DNA of 64,000 nucleotides from Luteimonas aquatica (GTDB taxonomy: Bacteria > Pseudomonadota > Gammaproteobacteria > Xanthomonadales > Xanthomonadaceae): contig NZ_JALBFU010000003.1 of assembly GCF_022662575.1 (NCBI RefSeq), positions 124,879-188,878 on the forward strand. The letters are read 5' to 3'. The translations under genes were made by a program, and so were the position numbers. Under the pieces are notes generated by a model. The model had not been told where the DNA came from. It made no database searches and saw only the letters and a list, made by a program, of their open reading frames with translations. Positions 1 through 8,488 of the stretch are shown here, in pieces (the first letter of the stretch is position 1; every line of letters begins with the position of its first letter).

Positions 1-1
1 G

Positions 2-172
2 ATTGCCGAGGCCGCGCGCGCCGGCGCATTGGCCTCGCCGATGCTCGATGCCAGCTACGCGCTGTTCGGCGAGGCGGTGGCGCTGGGCCATGGCGCGCTC
101 GACATGGCCGCGGTGGTGCGCGCCATCGAGGCGCGCACCGACGCCGCCCAGCGCGCCGGCGTCAATCCGTAG
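2..172 (+). CDS. beta-hydroxyacid (3-hydroxyisobutyrate-type) dehydrogenase, C-terminal fragment
   Basis: Only the last 56 codons are inside the window; the gene enters from the left edge and stops at TAG 170-172. The fragment runs from IAEAARAGALASPMLDA to RTDAAQRAGVNP. This is the all-helical C-terminal end typical of NAD(P)-dependent 3-hydroxyisobutyrate / 6-phosphogluconate dehydrogenase-like enzymes, with a Tyr-Ala-Leu-Phe stretch followed by Gly-His-Gly-Ala-Leu-Asp-Met-Ala-Ala-Val. The substrate cannot be inferred because the Rossmann domain and catalytic lysine lie outside. Its last 118 bases overlap the end of the convergent AraC-type gene. Confidence 0.6.
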   Translation: MAEAARAGALASPMLDASYALFGEAVALGHGALDMAAVVRAIEARTDAAQRAGVNP

Positions 173-933
173 GCCATCTTGAACTGCCGCGTCATGTGGC
201 TCTGGTCGGCGAAGCCGGCCTCGGTCGCGGCCTCCACCAGGCGCGCGCCGCGCTCGAGCAGCCGCCGCACCTGATCGAGCTGGCGCAGCGTGCGGAAGCG
301 GCTGGGGCTGGTGCCGAAGGCGGCGCGGAACTGGCGCGCCAGCGCCCAGCGGTCCAGGCCGCTGGCGCGTTCCAGCTCGTCCATCGAGCGGCGCACGGCG
401 GGCGCCGACGCGATCAGCTCGCGCACCTGCGACAGGCGGTCGAAGGCGATGCGGTCCGGCGCGCGCCGACGCGTGCCCGGTGCGGCGCCGGCGAGCAGGC
501 CCGCGACGGCGCTCACCAGGCCGATGCGCGCCACCGCGTCGAGCTCGCCGTCGATGTCCCAGATCTCGGCGATCGTGTCCGGCGGCAGACGCAGCGTCTC
601 CAGCACCGGCTCGGCGACGAACGGCAGCGCCGCCGTCTGCAGGGCCTCCTGGATCAGCGCCGGATCGAGATAGACCATCCGGTAGCCGAAACCCGCCTCG
701 TCGCCGGCGCCGCCGTCGTGCAGTTCGTCGGGATGGAGCACGTGGCACTGGCCCGGCAGGCAATGCCAGCGCCTGCCGCGGAAGCGGAAGGTCTGCACGC
801 CCGAGAGCGTGATGCCGATGGCGTAGGTGTCGTGGCGGTGCGGGGAAAACGCCTGCCCGTGCAGGTGCGCTTCCAGGCGCTCGATGCCCGGGGCGCCCGA
901 TGCGATGCGGATGCGGTCGTCGCCGGCGGCCAT
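55..933 (-). CDS. AraC family transcriptional regulator
   Basis: A 292-residue AraC/XylS-type activator. The N-terminal half is a cupin-like effector domain with the HRHDTYAIG motif that opens the AraC arm/ligand pocket. The last ~100 residues hold the paired helix-turn-helix domain (ASGLDRWALARQFRAAFG, then EAATEAGFADQSHMTRQFK and YGLTPARW). I chose the ATG at 933 because GGAG lies about 10 bases upstream; an in-frame ATG at 987 would add 18 arginine-rich residues without a clear ribosome site. The final ~37 residues after TPARW are low-complexity and are written on the strand opposite the end of the dehydrogenase gene, so the tail probably has no conserved function. Effector and targets are unknown. 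Confidence 0.85.
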   Translation of the reverse strand: MAAGDDRIRIASGAPGIERLEAHLHGQAFSPHRHDTYAIGITLSGVQTFRFRGRRWHCLPGQCHVLHPDELHDGGAGDEAGFGYRMVYLDPALIQEALQTAALPFVAEPVLETLRLPPDTIAEIWDIDGELDAVARIGLVSAVAGLLAGAAPGTRRRAPDRIAFDRLSQVRELIASAPAVRRSMDELERASGLDRWALARQFRAAFGTSPSRFRTLRQLDQVRRLLERGARLVEAATEAGFADQSHMTRQFKMAYGLTPARWAASVRASMARTTAAMSSAPWPSATASPNSA

Positions 934-1021
934 GGCTTGCGGTCTCCGCCGGCGGCGCGCCGGCTCGTCGTTGCACGGCGACAGCATACGCGGGCCCGCC
1001 GCGCCGGCCCAGGCGCGAGCG

Positions 1022-1675
1022 CTAGCGCACGCGCAGGCGCAGCGGCGGCGGTATCCGCTTGCCGTCCGGCAACGCCGGCTCCAGGAACTCGATGCGCACC
1101 CGGGTTTCGCCCTGTTCCCAGGCCACTCCGGCGAACGGGCTGATCGGCGCCAGCCCCAGCACCCGCGCGATGCCGGTCGCCGGCGCGAAGAGCATCAGTT
1201 CCATCCGTTCTCCGCGCACGCCGCCCGCATACAGCGCGAAGCTTCCCGAGGGCGAGATCGAATATTCGTAGGACGCGCAGGAGCACAGCTCCCGGTCCCG
1301 GTAGTAGAGATGCTGCGAGTGATAGATCCCCTCCCAGTGTCCGGGCGGATTCGGCGTCTGCCGCTTCACCTGCCGGAAGCCGAAACCGAGATCGCGGCTC
1401 GATTCCGAGCCGCCGCCCGGAATGTCCCGCCACGGCCCATCCTCGGGCAGGGACGGCACCTCCATGGACTGCAGCGGCACCGGATTCTCTTTCGCGACCG
1501 GCGCCGGGGACGAAACCGGCTGTCGCGCGGGAGCCGGCAACGCGAGCGCGGCGCGTTCGCCGGAAGCGGCCGGTGCGACGAGCTTCCACCACAGCGCCCA
1601 GCCCATGGCGAGCGCCGCGAGCAGCACGCAAGCCGCCGCCAGGGGCAGGATCGGAGGCCTCTTTGTTTCCGTCAC
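1022..1675 (-). CDS. membrane-anchored protein of unknown function
   Basis: Not recognised. The 217-residue product from a GTG at 1675 has a short charged N-terminus (VTETKRPP), one hydrophobic segment (about residues 8-28, PLAAACVLLAALAMGWALWW), an Ala/Pro-rich linker, and a ~150-residue domain probably in the periplasm with a CSC pair (ELCSCASYEYS) and aromatic-rich strands. The frame stays open to 1834, but the upstream part is proline/arginine-rich and unlike a real N-terminus, so the GTG is preferred; the ribosome site (GAGG) is distant. It lies 107 bases downstream of the cysB-like gene, which reads in the same direction, so co-transcription is possible. Confidence 0.55.
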   Translation of the reverse strand: MTETKRPPILPLAAACVLLAALAMGWALWWKLVAPAASGERAALALPAPARQPVSSPAPVAKENPVPLQSMEVPSLPEDGPWRDIPGGGSESSRDLGFGFRQVKRQTPNPPGHWEGIYHSQHLYYRDRELCSCASYEYSISPSGSFALYAGGVRGERMELMLFAPATGIARVLGLAPISPFAGVAWEQGETRVRIEFLEPALPDGKRIPPPLRLRVR

Positions 1676-1782
1676 GGCGTTCGCATCGATCCTCGCGCAT
1701 CCGGGCGCGCTGCGGCCATCATCCCGCGCGTGGCGCGACGGAGCAACATGCCTGGGCGGCGGATCGCCGGACGCAACCTCGC

Positions 1783-2769
1783 CTATACCGTGATCGGCTG
1801 GCTCAGTTCCACCCACGCGGGCGGCGTCGGCCAATGCGGCTCGAGATTGCCTTCGAGCACGCGGCGCAGGTCGCGCGGATCAAGTTGCGGCGCGAGATGG
1901 TGCAGCAGCGCCAGCGCGTAGTCGCGCAGCACGCGGCCGCGCGGGATCACCGCCCAGGTGACGCACTCGGGCAGCGCGGTGGGCGCCGGCAGGATGCGCA
2001 GGTCGCCGTCCTCGCGCGCGCCGATCGCCATTTCCGCCAGCAGGCCGGCGCCGAGCCCGGCGCGCACGTAGGTCTTGATCAGGTTGGCGTCGCGCGCGGT
2101 CATCGCCACCTGCGGCTCGACGCCCTCGGCGGCGAAGGCGCGCTGCAGCGAGGAGTCGGCGCGGATCGAGGATTCGTAGCTGATCAGCGGATGCTGCGCC
2201 AGCTCCGCCAGCGTCGGCGCGCGTCCCAGGTCGGCGAGCGGATGCGAGCGCGGCAGCAGCAGCACGCGGCGCCAGCGGTACAGCGGCACCGCCAGCCCGC
2301 CCTGCGGCACGCCGCCGGCGCTGCTGATCAGCGCCAGGTCGGCGCCGTCCTGCGCCAGCTTCTGCAGCACCTCGGCGTCGCCCGCGGCCTGCAGGTCCAC
2401 GCTCACCTGCGGGAAGCGGCGCTTGATCGACGCGATCGCCGGCGGCAGCACGTAGCGCGCCTGGGTGTGCGTGGTGGCCAGCAGCAGGCGGCCGGCATGC
2501 TCGCCGCGCTCGTTGGCGGCGTAGCTGCGGATGTTGGCGGCTTCTTCGAGGATGCGCCGGGCATGGTCGAGCACGCGCTCCCCGGCCGGGGCTATGCCTT
2601 CCAGGCTGCGGCCCTTGCGCACGAACAGCTGGAAGCCCAGCTCGTCCTCCAGCTGCTTGAGCTGCTTGGACAGGCCGGGCTGGGTGGCGTGCACGCGCTC
2701 GGCCGCCAGGGTGATGTTGAGCCCGGCGTCGACGATGGCGACGAGGTAGCGGAGTTGGGTGAGGGTCAT
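1783..2769 (-). CDS. cysB: CysB-like LysR family transcriptional regulator
   Basis: A 328-residue LysR-type regulator. The N-terminal winged helix-turn-helix (MTLTQLRYLVAIVDAGLN, then ATQPGLSKQLKQLEDELG) and the following TTHTQARYVLPPAI segment match the CysB/Cbl branch, where that segment starts the inducer-binding fold and senses O-acetylserine/N-acetylserine or sulfate. The product is cytoplasmic and would activate sulfur assimilation genes under sulfur limitation. Context fits: cysG starts divergently 217 bases away, followed by cysK and the sulfate-uptake operon. The shared upstream region contains an AT-rich stretch (2815-2855) and a perfect palindrome (2893-2915). The name is inferred from sequence and context; Cbl-like function cannot be excluded. 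Confidence 0.85.
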   Translation of the reverse strand: MTLTQLRYLVAIVDAGLNITLAAERVHATQPGLSKQLKQLEDELGFQLFVRKGRSLEGIAPAGERVLDHARRILEEAANIRSYAANERGEHAGRLLLATTHTQARYVLPPAIASIKRRFPQVSVDLQAAGDAEVLQKLAQDGADLALISSAGGVPQGGLAVPLYRWRRVLLLPRSHPLADLGRAPTLAELAQHPLISYESSIRADSSLQRAFAAEGVEPQVAMTARDANLIKTYVRAGLGAGLLAEMAIGAREDGDLRILPAPTALPECVTWAVIPRGRVLRDYALALLHHLAPQLDPRDLRRVLEGNLEPHWPTPPAWVELSQPITV

Positions 2770-2892
2770 CGCGGTGCCTGGCCTGCGGGCGCTCCGGAGG
2801 CGGGGCCGCCGGAAATATATCTTTTTATCATGATGAAAGGATTCATTAACATATCGTCAGCCCCGAATCCTGTCCAGCGCGAGCGGCGTCCA

Positions 2893-2915
2893 GCTTATGC
2901 CGAAATGGCATAAGC
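2893..2915. promoter_or_regulatory. perfect palindrome, probable LysR/CysB operator upstream of cysG
   Basis: Nine-base arms GCTTATGCC and GGCATAAGC flank a 5-base spacer GAAAT. It fits the LysR-family T-N11-A interrupted dyad. The centre (2904) lies about 64 bases before the start site predicted from the TAGCGT element at 2956, where LysR activators normally bind. CysB is the natural candidate because its gene is next door. Binding itself is inferred. Confidence 0.55.
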
Positions 2916-2955
2916 GCAGGAAGGGGCGCCATTTCCTCGCCGGGGCGGGCCTCGC

Positions 2956-2961
2956 TAGCGT
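2956..2961 (+). promoter_or_regulatory. candidate -10 element of cysG
   Basis: TAGCGT sits 26 bases before the preferred cysG start codon, and a GGGG ribosome site lies between them. No good -35 hexamer is visible, as expected for an activator-dependent promoter. The same decamer GCTAGCGTCG recurs at 19396-19405 upstream of the secreted 788-residue protein gene. Confidence 0.3.
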
Positions 2962-2986
2962 CGATTCCCCACCCTGGGGCTCCGCC

Positions 2987-4483
2987 ATGCCGACACCTGC
3001 CACCGGCGATATCCGCCCATATCGCCTATACCCCCTCTTCGCCGACCTGCGCGGACGCACCGTGCTGGTGGTGGGCGGCGGCGCCGTGGCCCGGCGCAAG
3101 GTCGAGGCCCTGCTCGAGGCCGGCGCCCGGGTCGTGGTCGGCGCCCCGCGGCTGGACCCGGCCCTGGCCGAGTGGGCGGCGCAGCGCCGCATCGAGCACT
3201 GCGCCGGCGAGTTCGTGCCCGAGTGGCTGGACGAGGCCTGGCTGGCGATCGCCGCCACCGACGATGCCGCCGCCAATCACGCCATCGCCGACGCCGCCGA
3301 ACGGCGCTACGTCTGGGTGAACGTCGTCGACGACGTCGAGCTCTCGCGCTTCCAGGTGCCGGCGCGCGTGGAGCGCGGCCCGCTGCAGATCGCCATCTCC
3401 AGCGGCGGCGGCGCGCCGATGCTGGCGCGGCTGATCCGCGAGCGGCTGGAAGCGCAGTTCGACGAGTCCTACGGCGCGCTGGCGCAACTGCTCACCCGGC
3501 ATCGCGAACGCATCCGCGCGCGCTGGCCGGCGCAGGACGGACACGACCTGGCGGAGCGCCGCCGCGGCTTCGCGCGGCTGCTGGCCGGGCCGCTGCAGTC
3601 GCTGCTGCGCAAGCGCCAGCACATCGCCGCCGAACATGCCTTCGACAAGCTGCTCGGCGCCGATGCCGCGCAGGAAACCGCCGCAGCGACGCTCGGTTCG
3701 GTGGCGCTGGTCGGCGCCGGCCCGGGCGATCCCGGGCTGCTGACCTTGCGCGCGCTGCGCCTGCTCAACGAGGCCGACGTGATTCTCCACGACCGCCTGG
3801 TCGATCCCGGGATCCTCCAGCTCGCGCGCCGCGACGCCGAGCGCATCGAAGTCGGCAAGCGCGCCGGCGACGGCACGCAGCACCACCATGCCACGCAGGA
3901 ACGCATCCACGCGCTGCTGATCGAGCACGCGCGCGCCGGACGCCGCGTGGTGCGCCTGAAGGGCGGCGACCCGTTCGTGTTCGGGCGCGGCGGCGAGGAA
4001 CTCGAAGCGCTGCGGGACGCGGGCGTTCCCTTCGAGGTGGTGCCGGGCATCACCGCCGCCACCGCCTGCGCCGCCTATGCCGGTATTCCCCTCACCCATC
4101 GCGGCGTGGCGCAGTCGCTGCGCTTGGTGACCGCGCAATGCCAGTCCTCGCTCGACGCATTGGATTGGGCGGCGCTGGCGCAGGCGCGCGAAACCCTGGC
4201 CGTGTACATGGGCGTGGCGATGCTCGATACGCTGCAGGCGCGCCTGCTCGCGCACGGCCGCGCCGCGGACACGCCGTTCGCGCTGATCGAGAACGGCTCG
4301 CGCCCCGACCAGCGCGTGGTGACCGGTCCCTTGTCGCAATTGGCCGAACGCGCGCAGGCGCACGGCGCGCGCGCGCCCGCGCTGCTGGTGGTCGGCGAAG
4401 TCGCGGCCTTCGCCGACCGCCTGCACTGGTACGGCGCCCCGCCGCTGGACATGCCGCGTCCCGCGCTGGAGGCGGCCGCGTGA
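2987..4483 (+). CDS. cysG: siroheme synthase CysG (precorrin-2 dehydrogenase/ferrochelatase and uroporphyrinogen-III methyltransferase)
   Basis: A 498-residue bifunctional enzyme converting uroporphyrinogen III to siroheme, the cofactor of sulfite reductase. The N-terminal NAD-binding Met8p-like domain has the Rossmann loop [11 protein letters not shown] near residue 30 and a dimerisation/chelatase part to about residue 215. The C-terminal SUMT domain starts with [19 protein letters not shown] near residue 240 and contains the S-adenosylmethionine loop [14 protein letters not shown] near 325. The ATG at 2987 is chosen over 2897 because it has a GGGG ribosome site and matches the family's N-terminus; the upstream ATG lies inside the palindromic operator. 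cysK follows on the same strand after 221 bases of repeat DNA. Confidence 0.95.
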   Translation: MPTPATGDIRPYRLYPLFADLRGRTVLVVGGGAVARRKVEALLEAGARVVVGAPRLDPALAEWAAQRRIEHCAGEFVPEWLDEAWLAIAATDDAAANHAIADAAERRYVWVNVVDDVELSRFQVPARVERGPLQIAISSGGGAPMLARLIRERLEAQFDESYGALAQLLTRHRERIRARWPAQDGHDLAERRRGFARLLAGPLQSLLRKRQHIAAEHAFDKLLGADAAQETAAATLGSVALVGAGPGDPGLLTLRALRLLNEADVILHDRLVDPGILQLARRDAERIEVGKRAGDGTQHHHATQERIHALLIEHARAGRRVVRLKGGDPFVFGRGGEELEALRDAGVPFEVVPGITAATACAAYAGIPLTHRGVAQSLRLVTAQCQSSLDALDWAALAQARETLAVYMGVAMLDTLQARLLAHGRAADTPFALIENGSRPDQRVVTGPLSQLAERAQAHGARAPALLVVGEVAAFADRLHWYGAPPLDMPRPALEAAA

Positions 4484-4514
4484 CCGCCTTCGCTTCCTCG
4501 CCACCGTCTCCACT

Positions 4515-4628
4515 CCCTTCCGCCATCCCCGCGCGGACCTTGGCCCATTGGGCGTTCGCTCCCGGCATCCCCTCGCCGGCGAAACGACGTCGCAGTGGAC
4601 CAAGGCCCGCGCGGGGGTGACGGAAGGG
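4515..4628. repeat. large imperfect inverted repeat between cysG and cysK
   Basis: Arms of 32 bases (4515-4546 and 4597-4628) pair with four mismatches around a 50-base loop. The core CCCCGCGCGG and CCTTGG is read in opposite orientation in each arm. A second possible stem overlaps it: GGGGGTGAC at 4613-4621 with GTCACCCCC at 4643-4651. This is the layout of REP/BIME-like elements, and it fills most of the 221-base gap between cysG and cysK. It could act as an mRNA stability or termination element. Confidence 0.6.
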
Positions 4629-4704
4629 TCATCCGCGCGCGGGTCACCCCCTGGCGCATTGTCGATACGCCGTTTCTTCCGACCTCCCATCACGGACCGC
4701 ATCC

Positions 4705-5682
4705 ATGGCCCTCCACGACAGCATCCTCGACACCATCGGCCACACGCCGATCGTCAAACTGCACCGACTGCCGCCCAGGCACGTGTCCCTCTACGCCAAG
4801 GTCGAGTCGTTCAATCCCGGCGGCTCGGTCAAGGACCGCCTGGCGCTGGCGATCGTGCTCGACGCCGAGGCCAAGGGTCTGCTCAAGCCCGGCGACACCA
4901 TCGTGGAGGCCACCTCCGGCAACACCGGCGTGGCGCTGGCGCTGGTGGCCGCCGCGCGCGGCTACAAGTTCGTGGCCACGATGACGGAAACCTTCTCCGT
5001 CGAGCGCCGCAAGCTGATGCGCGCCTACGGCGCCAAGGTGATCCTCACGCCCGCCGCCGAACGCGGCAGCGGCATGGTGCGCCGCGCCGAGGAACTGGCC
5101 AAGCGGCACGGCTGGTTCCTGGCGCGGCAGTTCGAAAATCCGGCCAACCCCGCCTACCACCGCCAGACCACCGCCGCGGAAATCCTGCGCGACTTCGCCG
5201 GCAGGCGCCTGGATTATTTCGTCAGCGGCTGGGGGACCGGCGGCACGCTCACCGGCGTCGGCCAGGTGCTCAAGGCCGCACGCCCGGAGGTGCGCATCAT
5301 CGCCGCCGAACCGGCCGGCGCCTCGCTGCTGGCCGGCAAGGAATGGCAGCCGCACAAGATCCAGGGCTGGACGCCGGATTTCGTGCCGGCCGTGCTCGAT
5401 CGCGAGGTCGCCGAGGACATCCTGCCGATCGACGACGTGCTCGCGCGCGACACCGCGCGCCGCCTGGCCGCCGAGGAAGGCCTGTTCGTCGGCATCTCCG
5501 CCGGCGCCACCGTCGCCGCCGCGCTGCAGGTGGCCGAGCGCGCGCCGGAAGGCTCGGTCGTGCTGGCGACGCTGCCGGATACCGGCGAGCGCTATCTGTC
5601 GACCTTCCTGTTCGAGGGCGTCAACGAAGGCTCCGACGAGGAGTGGCTGGCCTCGCTCGACGCGAACGCGGAAGCGGCCTGA
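4705..5682 (+). CDS. cysK: cysteine synthase (O-acetylserine sulfhydrylase)
   Basis: A 325-residue PLP-dependent beta-replacement enzyme that makes cysteine from O-acetylserine and sulfide in the cytoplasm. Visible motifs are the PLP lysine in GGSVKDRLA (K43), the substrate loop TSGNTG near residue 70, the phosphate-binding GTGGTLTG, and the C-terminal GISAGA that contacts the PLP pyridine. The segment GWTPDFVPAVLD matches CysK better than CysM, but the sequence alone does not fully exclude CysM. No strong ribosome site precedes the ATG. It lies between cysG and the sulfate-uptake operon. Confidence 0.93.
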   Translation: MALHDSILDTIGHTPIVKLHRLPPRHVSLYAKVESFNPGGSVKDRLALAIVLDAEAKGLLKPGDTIVEATSGNTGVALALVAAARGYKFVATMTETFSVERRKLMRAYGAKVILTPAAERGSGMVRRAEELAKRHGWFLARQFENPANPAYHRQTTAAEILRDFAGRRLDYFVSGWGTGGTLTGVGQVLKAARPEVRIIAAEPAGASLLAGKEWQPHKIQGWTPDFVPAVLDREVAEDILPIDDVLARDTARRLAAEEGLFVGISAGATVAAALQVAERAPEGSVVLATLPDTGERYLSTFLFEGVNEGSDEEWLASLDANAEAA

Positions 5683-5730
5683 TCGTCATGCACGCGCGCC
5701 AGTCTTCGTGCAGTCCGCGCAGTCGGAAAT

Positions 5731-5760
5731 GTCACCGCGACCGCTGTTGTCGCCGCGACC
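5731..5760. repeat. 12-base direct repeat upstream of the porin/sulfate operon
   Basis: GTCACCGCGACC (5731-5742) and GTCGCCGCGACC (5749-5760) are direct repeats with one mismatch, 18 bases apart. The second also contains the small palindrome GTCGCCGCGAC. Just before them, GGAAATGTC (5725-5733) resembles the centre of the cysG palindrome. They lie about 100 bases before the porin start and may bind a regulator of the operon. Confidence 0.35.
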
Positions 5761-5858
5761 ACTGAGCTTTTCGCATTCACCAAGCTAGTTCCGCTGCGCC
5801 GGCCGGCCGCTCTCCTGCGAGGCCCGGAGGCGCCTTTCAGCCCCCGAAGGAGACGCGC

Positions 5859-7307
5859 ATGCCCGCGCCGCTTGCACGCCACAGTTTTGCCCGCCTGACC
5901 CTCGCCATCGCGCTCGCCACGGCGGTGTTCCCTTTGTTCGCCGTCGAACCGCCGTCGCGGCAGCCCACCGTCGAGGAACTGGAGCGCCGCCTGCGCGCGC
6001 TCGAACAGCGCTACGGCGCCGCGCCGGCCAACGACGCCGAGGCCGGCACCGTCGCCGACCTCGATCAGCGCCTGCGCATCCTCGAACGCAAGCTGGAGCT
6101 GCAGGAAGAGGCGGCCGCGGCCAAGGCCGCGTCGCTGCCGACGGTGGCCGTGGCGCCGGACAAGGGGCTGTCGATCAAGTCCGCCGACGGCGCGAACGAA
6201 ATCCGCTTCCGCGGCCTGCTGCAGGCCGACGGCCGCTTCTTCGTCGGCGACGACGCGCAGCCGCAGAACGACACCTTCCTGCTGCGCCGCGTGCGCCCGA
6301 CCATCGAGGGCACCTGGGGCAAGTGGGTGGCCTTCCGCATCACTCCGGATTTCGCCGGCGACGCCGTCACCGTGCCCGACGCCTACCTCGACCTGAAGTT
6401 CGATCCGCGCGCGACGCTGCGCATCGGCAAGTTCACCCCGCCGGTGGGCCTGGAGCGCCTGCAGTCCTCCGGCGCCACCGCGCTGATCGAGAATGGTTTC
6501 CCCACCGAGCTGGTGCCCAATCGCGACATCGGCGTGCAACTGCAGGGCGAGGTCGCCAAGGGCAGGCTCAACTACGCCGTGGGCGTGTTCAACGGCACCG
6601 TCGACGGACGCGAGGCCCTGTCCTCCAATCCGGACAACGAGCTGGAACTGGCCGCCCGCCTGTTCGCCGAACCCTGGAAGAACAGCGACAGCGCGCTGTC
6701 CGGCCTGGGCTTCGGCATCGCCGCCACCAGCGGCGACAAGCGCGGCACCGGCAACAACTTCCTGCCGCGCTACCGCACGCCGGGGCAAGTCTCCTTCTTC
6801 AACTATCGCGGCGCGGTCGCCGCCGACGGCAACCACGTGCGCTGGTCGCCGCAGGCCTGGTTCTACCGCAATGCGCTCGGCCTGCTCGGCGAGTACGTGA
6901 GCTCGAAGCAGGAAGTCGTGCTGCCGGCCAGCGGCGCGCGCGCCGACCTCGACAATCGCGCATGGCAGGTGGTCGGCAGCTACGTGCTCACCGGCGAGGA
7001 TGCCGGCTACAGGGGCGTGACGCGGCCTAACCATCCTTTTACGCCCGGCGGTGCAGGCTGGGGCGCATTCGAACTCACCGCGCGCTACGGGAGACTGTCG
7101 ATCGACGATGACGCGTTCCCGCTGTTCGCCGATCCGGCGCTCGCCGCCCGCCGGGCGGCCTCGTGGGGACTGGGATTGAACTGGTACCTCACCGCCAATC
7201 TGAAGCTGGTCGCCAACTACACGCAGACCCGCTTCGACGGCGGCGCGGCCCAGGGCGACCGCGAAGACGAGAAGACGTTCTTCACCCGCGCACAGGTTTC
7301 CTTCTGA
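5859..7307 (+). CDS. OprO/OprP-type anion porin (outer membrane)
   Basis: A 482-residue outer-membrane beta-barrel of the phosphate-selective porin family. It has a signal peptide (about residues 1-30, RLTLAIALATAVFPLFA), then a coiled-coil trimerisation segment (EELERRLRALEQRYG, DLDQRLRILERKLELQEEAAA), then a barrel from about residue 105 (LSIKSADGANEIRFRGLLQADG) with LRRVRPTIEGTWGKW and ending in the outer-membrane signature phenylalanine (RAQVSF). It is the first gene of the run sbp-cysU-cysW-cysA, 49 bases before sbp. The family is named for phosphate, but this context suggests sulfate or another anion. The start has a GGAG ribosome site. Confidence 0.88.
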   Translation: MPAPLARHSFARLTLAIALATAVFPLFAVEPPSRQPTVEELERRLRALEQRYGAAPANDAEAGTVADLDQRLRILERKLELQEEAAAAKAASLPTVAVAPDKGLSIKSADGANEIRFRGLLQADGRFFVGDDAQPQNDTFLLRRVRPTIEGTWGKWVAFRITPDFAGDAVTVPDAYLDLKFDPRATLRIGKFTPPVGLERLQSSGATALIENGFPTELVPNRDIGVQLQGEVAKGRLNYAVGVFNGTVDGREALSSNPDNELELAARLFAEPWKNSDSALSGLGFGIAATSGDKRGTGNNFLPRYRTPGQVSFFNYRGAVAADGNHVRWSPQAWFYRNALGLLGEYVSSKQEVVLPASGARADLDNRAWQVVGSYVLTGEDAGYRGVTRPNHPFTPGGAGWGAFELTARYGRLSIDDDAFPLFADPALAARRAASWGLGLNWYLTANLKLVANYTQTRFDGGAAQGDREDEKTFFTRAQVSF

Positions 7308-7356
7308 CCTTCCTCCTGCTTAATTTCCTCCAGCCGCACTTCCTCCAGGACACGCC

Positions 7357-8364
7357 ATGAACACCCCACTGCGTTCCCTCGTCTTCGGCCTCGCGCTCGC
7401 CCTGTCGGCCGGCGCCGTGCAGGCCAAGGACCTGCTCAACGTCTCCTACGACCCGACCCGCGAGCTGTACGCGGACTACGACAAGGCCTTCGCCGCGCAC
7501 TGGAAGCAGCAGACCGGCGAGACGCTCGACATCCGCGCCTCGCACGGCGGCTCCGGCAAGCAGGCGCGCGCGGTCATCGACGGCCTCGAGGCCGACGTGG
7601 TCACGCTCGCGCTCGCCGCCGACATCGATGCGCTGGTCGACAACGGCAGGCTGCTGCCGGCGAACTGGCAGACGCGCCTGCCGCACAACAGCGCGCCCTA
7701 CACCTCCACCATCGTGTTCCTGGTGCGCAAGGGCAATCCCAAGCAGATCAAGGACTGGGCCGACCTGGCGAAGCCGGGCGTGGGCGTGATCACGCCCAAC
7801 CCGAAGACCTCCGGCGGCGCGCGCTGGAACTACCTGGCCGCCTGGGCCTGGGCCTCGAAGGAGTACCGCGAGGGCGACAAGGTGCTCGACTATCTCACCC
7901 GGCTGTTCAAGAACGTGCCGGTGCTGGACACCGGCGCGCGCGGCTCGACCACCACCTTCGTCGAGCGCGGCATCGGCGACGTGCTGATCGCCTGGGAGAA
8001 CGAGGCGCTGCTGACGCTGGCCGATCCCGACACGCGCGAGAAGTTCGAGATCGTCGTGCCCAGCCTGAGCATCAAGGCCGAGCCGCCGGTGGCCTGGGTG
8101 GACAAGAACGTCGAGCGCCACGGCACGCGCAAGCAGGCCGAGGCCTACCTGCAGTGGCTGTACTCGCCGGAGGGCCAGAAGCTGGTGGCCAGGCACGGCT
8201 ACCGTCCCGCCGAGCCGGACAAGGTCGACAAGGCGGAACTGGCGAAGTTTCCCGACGTCAAACAGGTCACCATCGACAATGCCTTCGGTGGCTGGAAGAA
8301 CGCGCAGAAGGCGCACTTCGCCGACGGCGGCTTCTTCGACCGCATCTACAAGCCCTCGAAGTAG
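7357..8364 (+). CDS. sbp: periplasmic sulfate-binding protein
   Basis: A 335-residue substrate-binding protein of the sulfate/thiosulfate ABC importer. A signal peptide ([21 protein letters not shown]) ends near residue 23. The mature protein has hallmark segments [25 protein letters not shown] and [18 protein letters not shown], which form the sulfate cage in this family, and ends with [28 protein letters not shown]-type sequence shared by Sbp/CysP. It would deliver sulfate to CysU-CysW-CysA. AGGA lies just upstream of the ATG. A 124-base gap with no clear structure separates it from cysU. Confidence 0.95.
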   Translation: MNTPLRSLVFGLALALSAGAVQAKDLLNVSYDPTRELYADYDKAFAAHWKQQTGETLDIRASHGGSGKQARAVIDGLEADVVTLALAADIDALVDNGRLLPANWQTRLPHNSAPYTSTIVFLVRKGNPKQIKDWADLAKPGVGVITPNPKTSGGARWNYLAAWAWASKEYREGDKVLDYLTRLFKNVPVLDTGARGSTTTFVERGIGDVLIAWENEALLTLADPDTREKFEIVVPSLSIKAEPPVAWVDKNVERHGTRKQAEAYLQWLYSPEGQKLVARHGYRPAEPDKVDKAELAKFPDVKQVTIDNAFGGWKNAQKAHFADGGFFDRIYKPSK

Positions 8365-8488
8365 CCGCTCCCGAGGCAGGCATCGACGACCCTTCTTCCG
8401 TTCGGGGAGCAGGGTTCGTTCGCAATCGCGACACGGCAAGACTTCGCCGCCCACCGTTGCAAGGGTTCGATCCTTCTCCAGCTGATCC

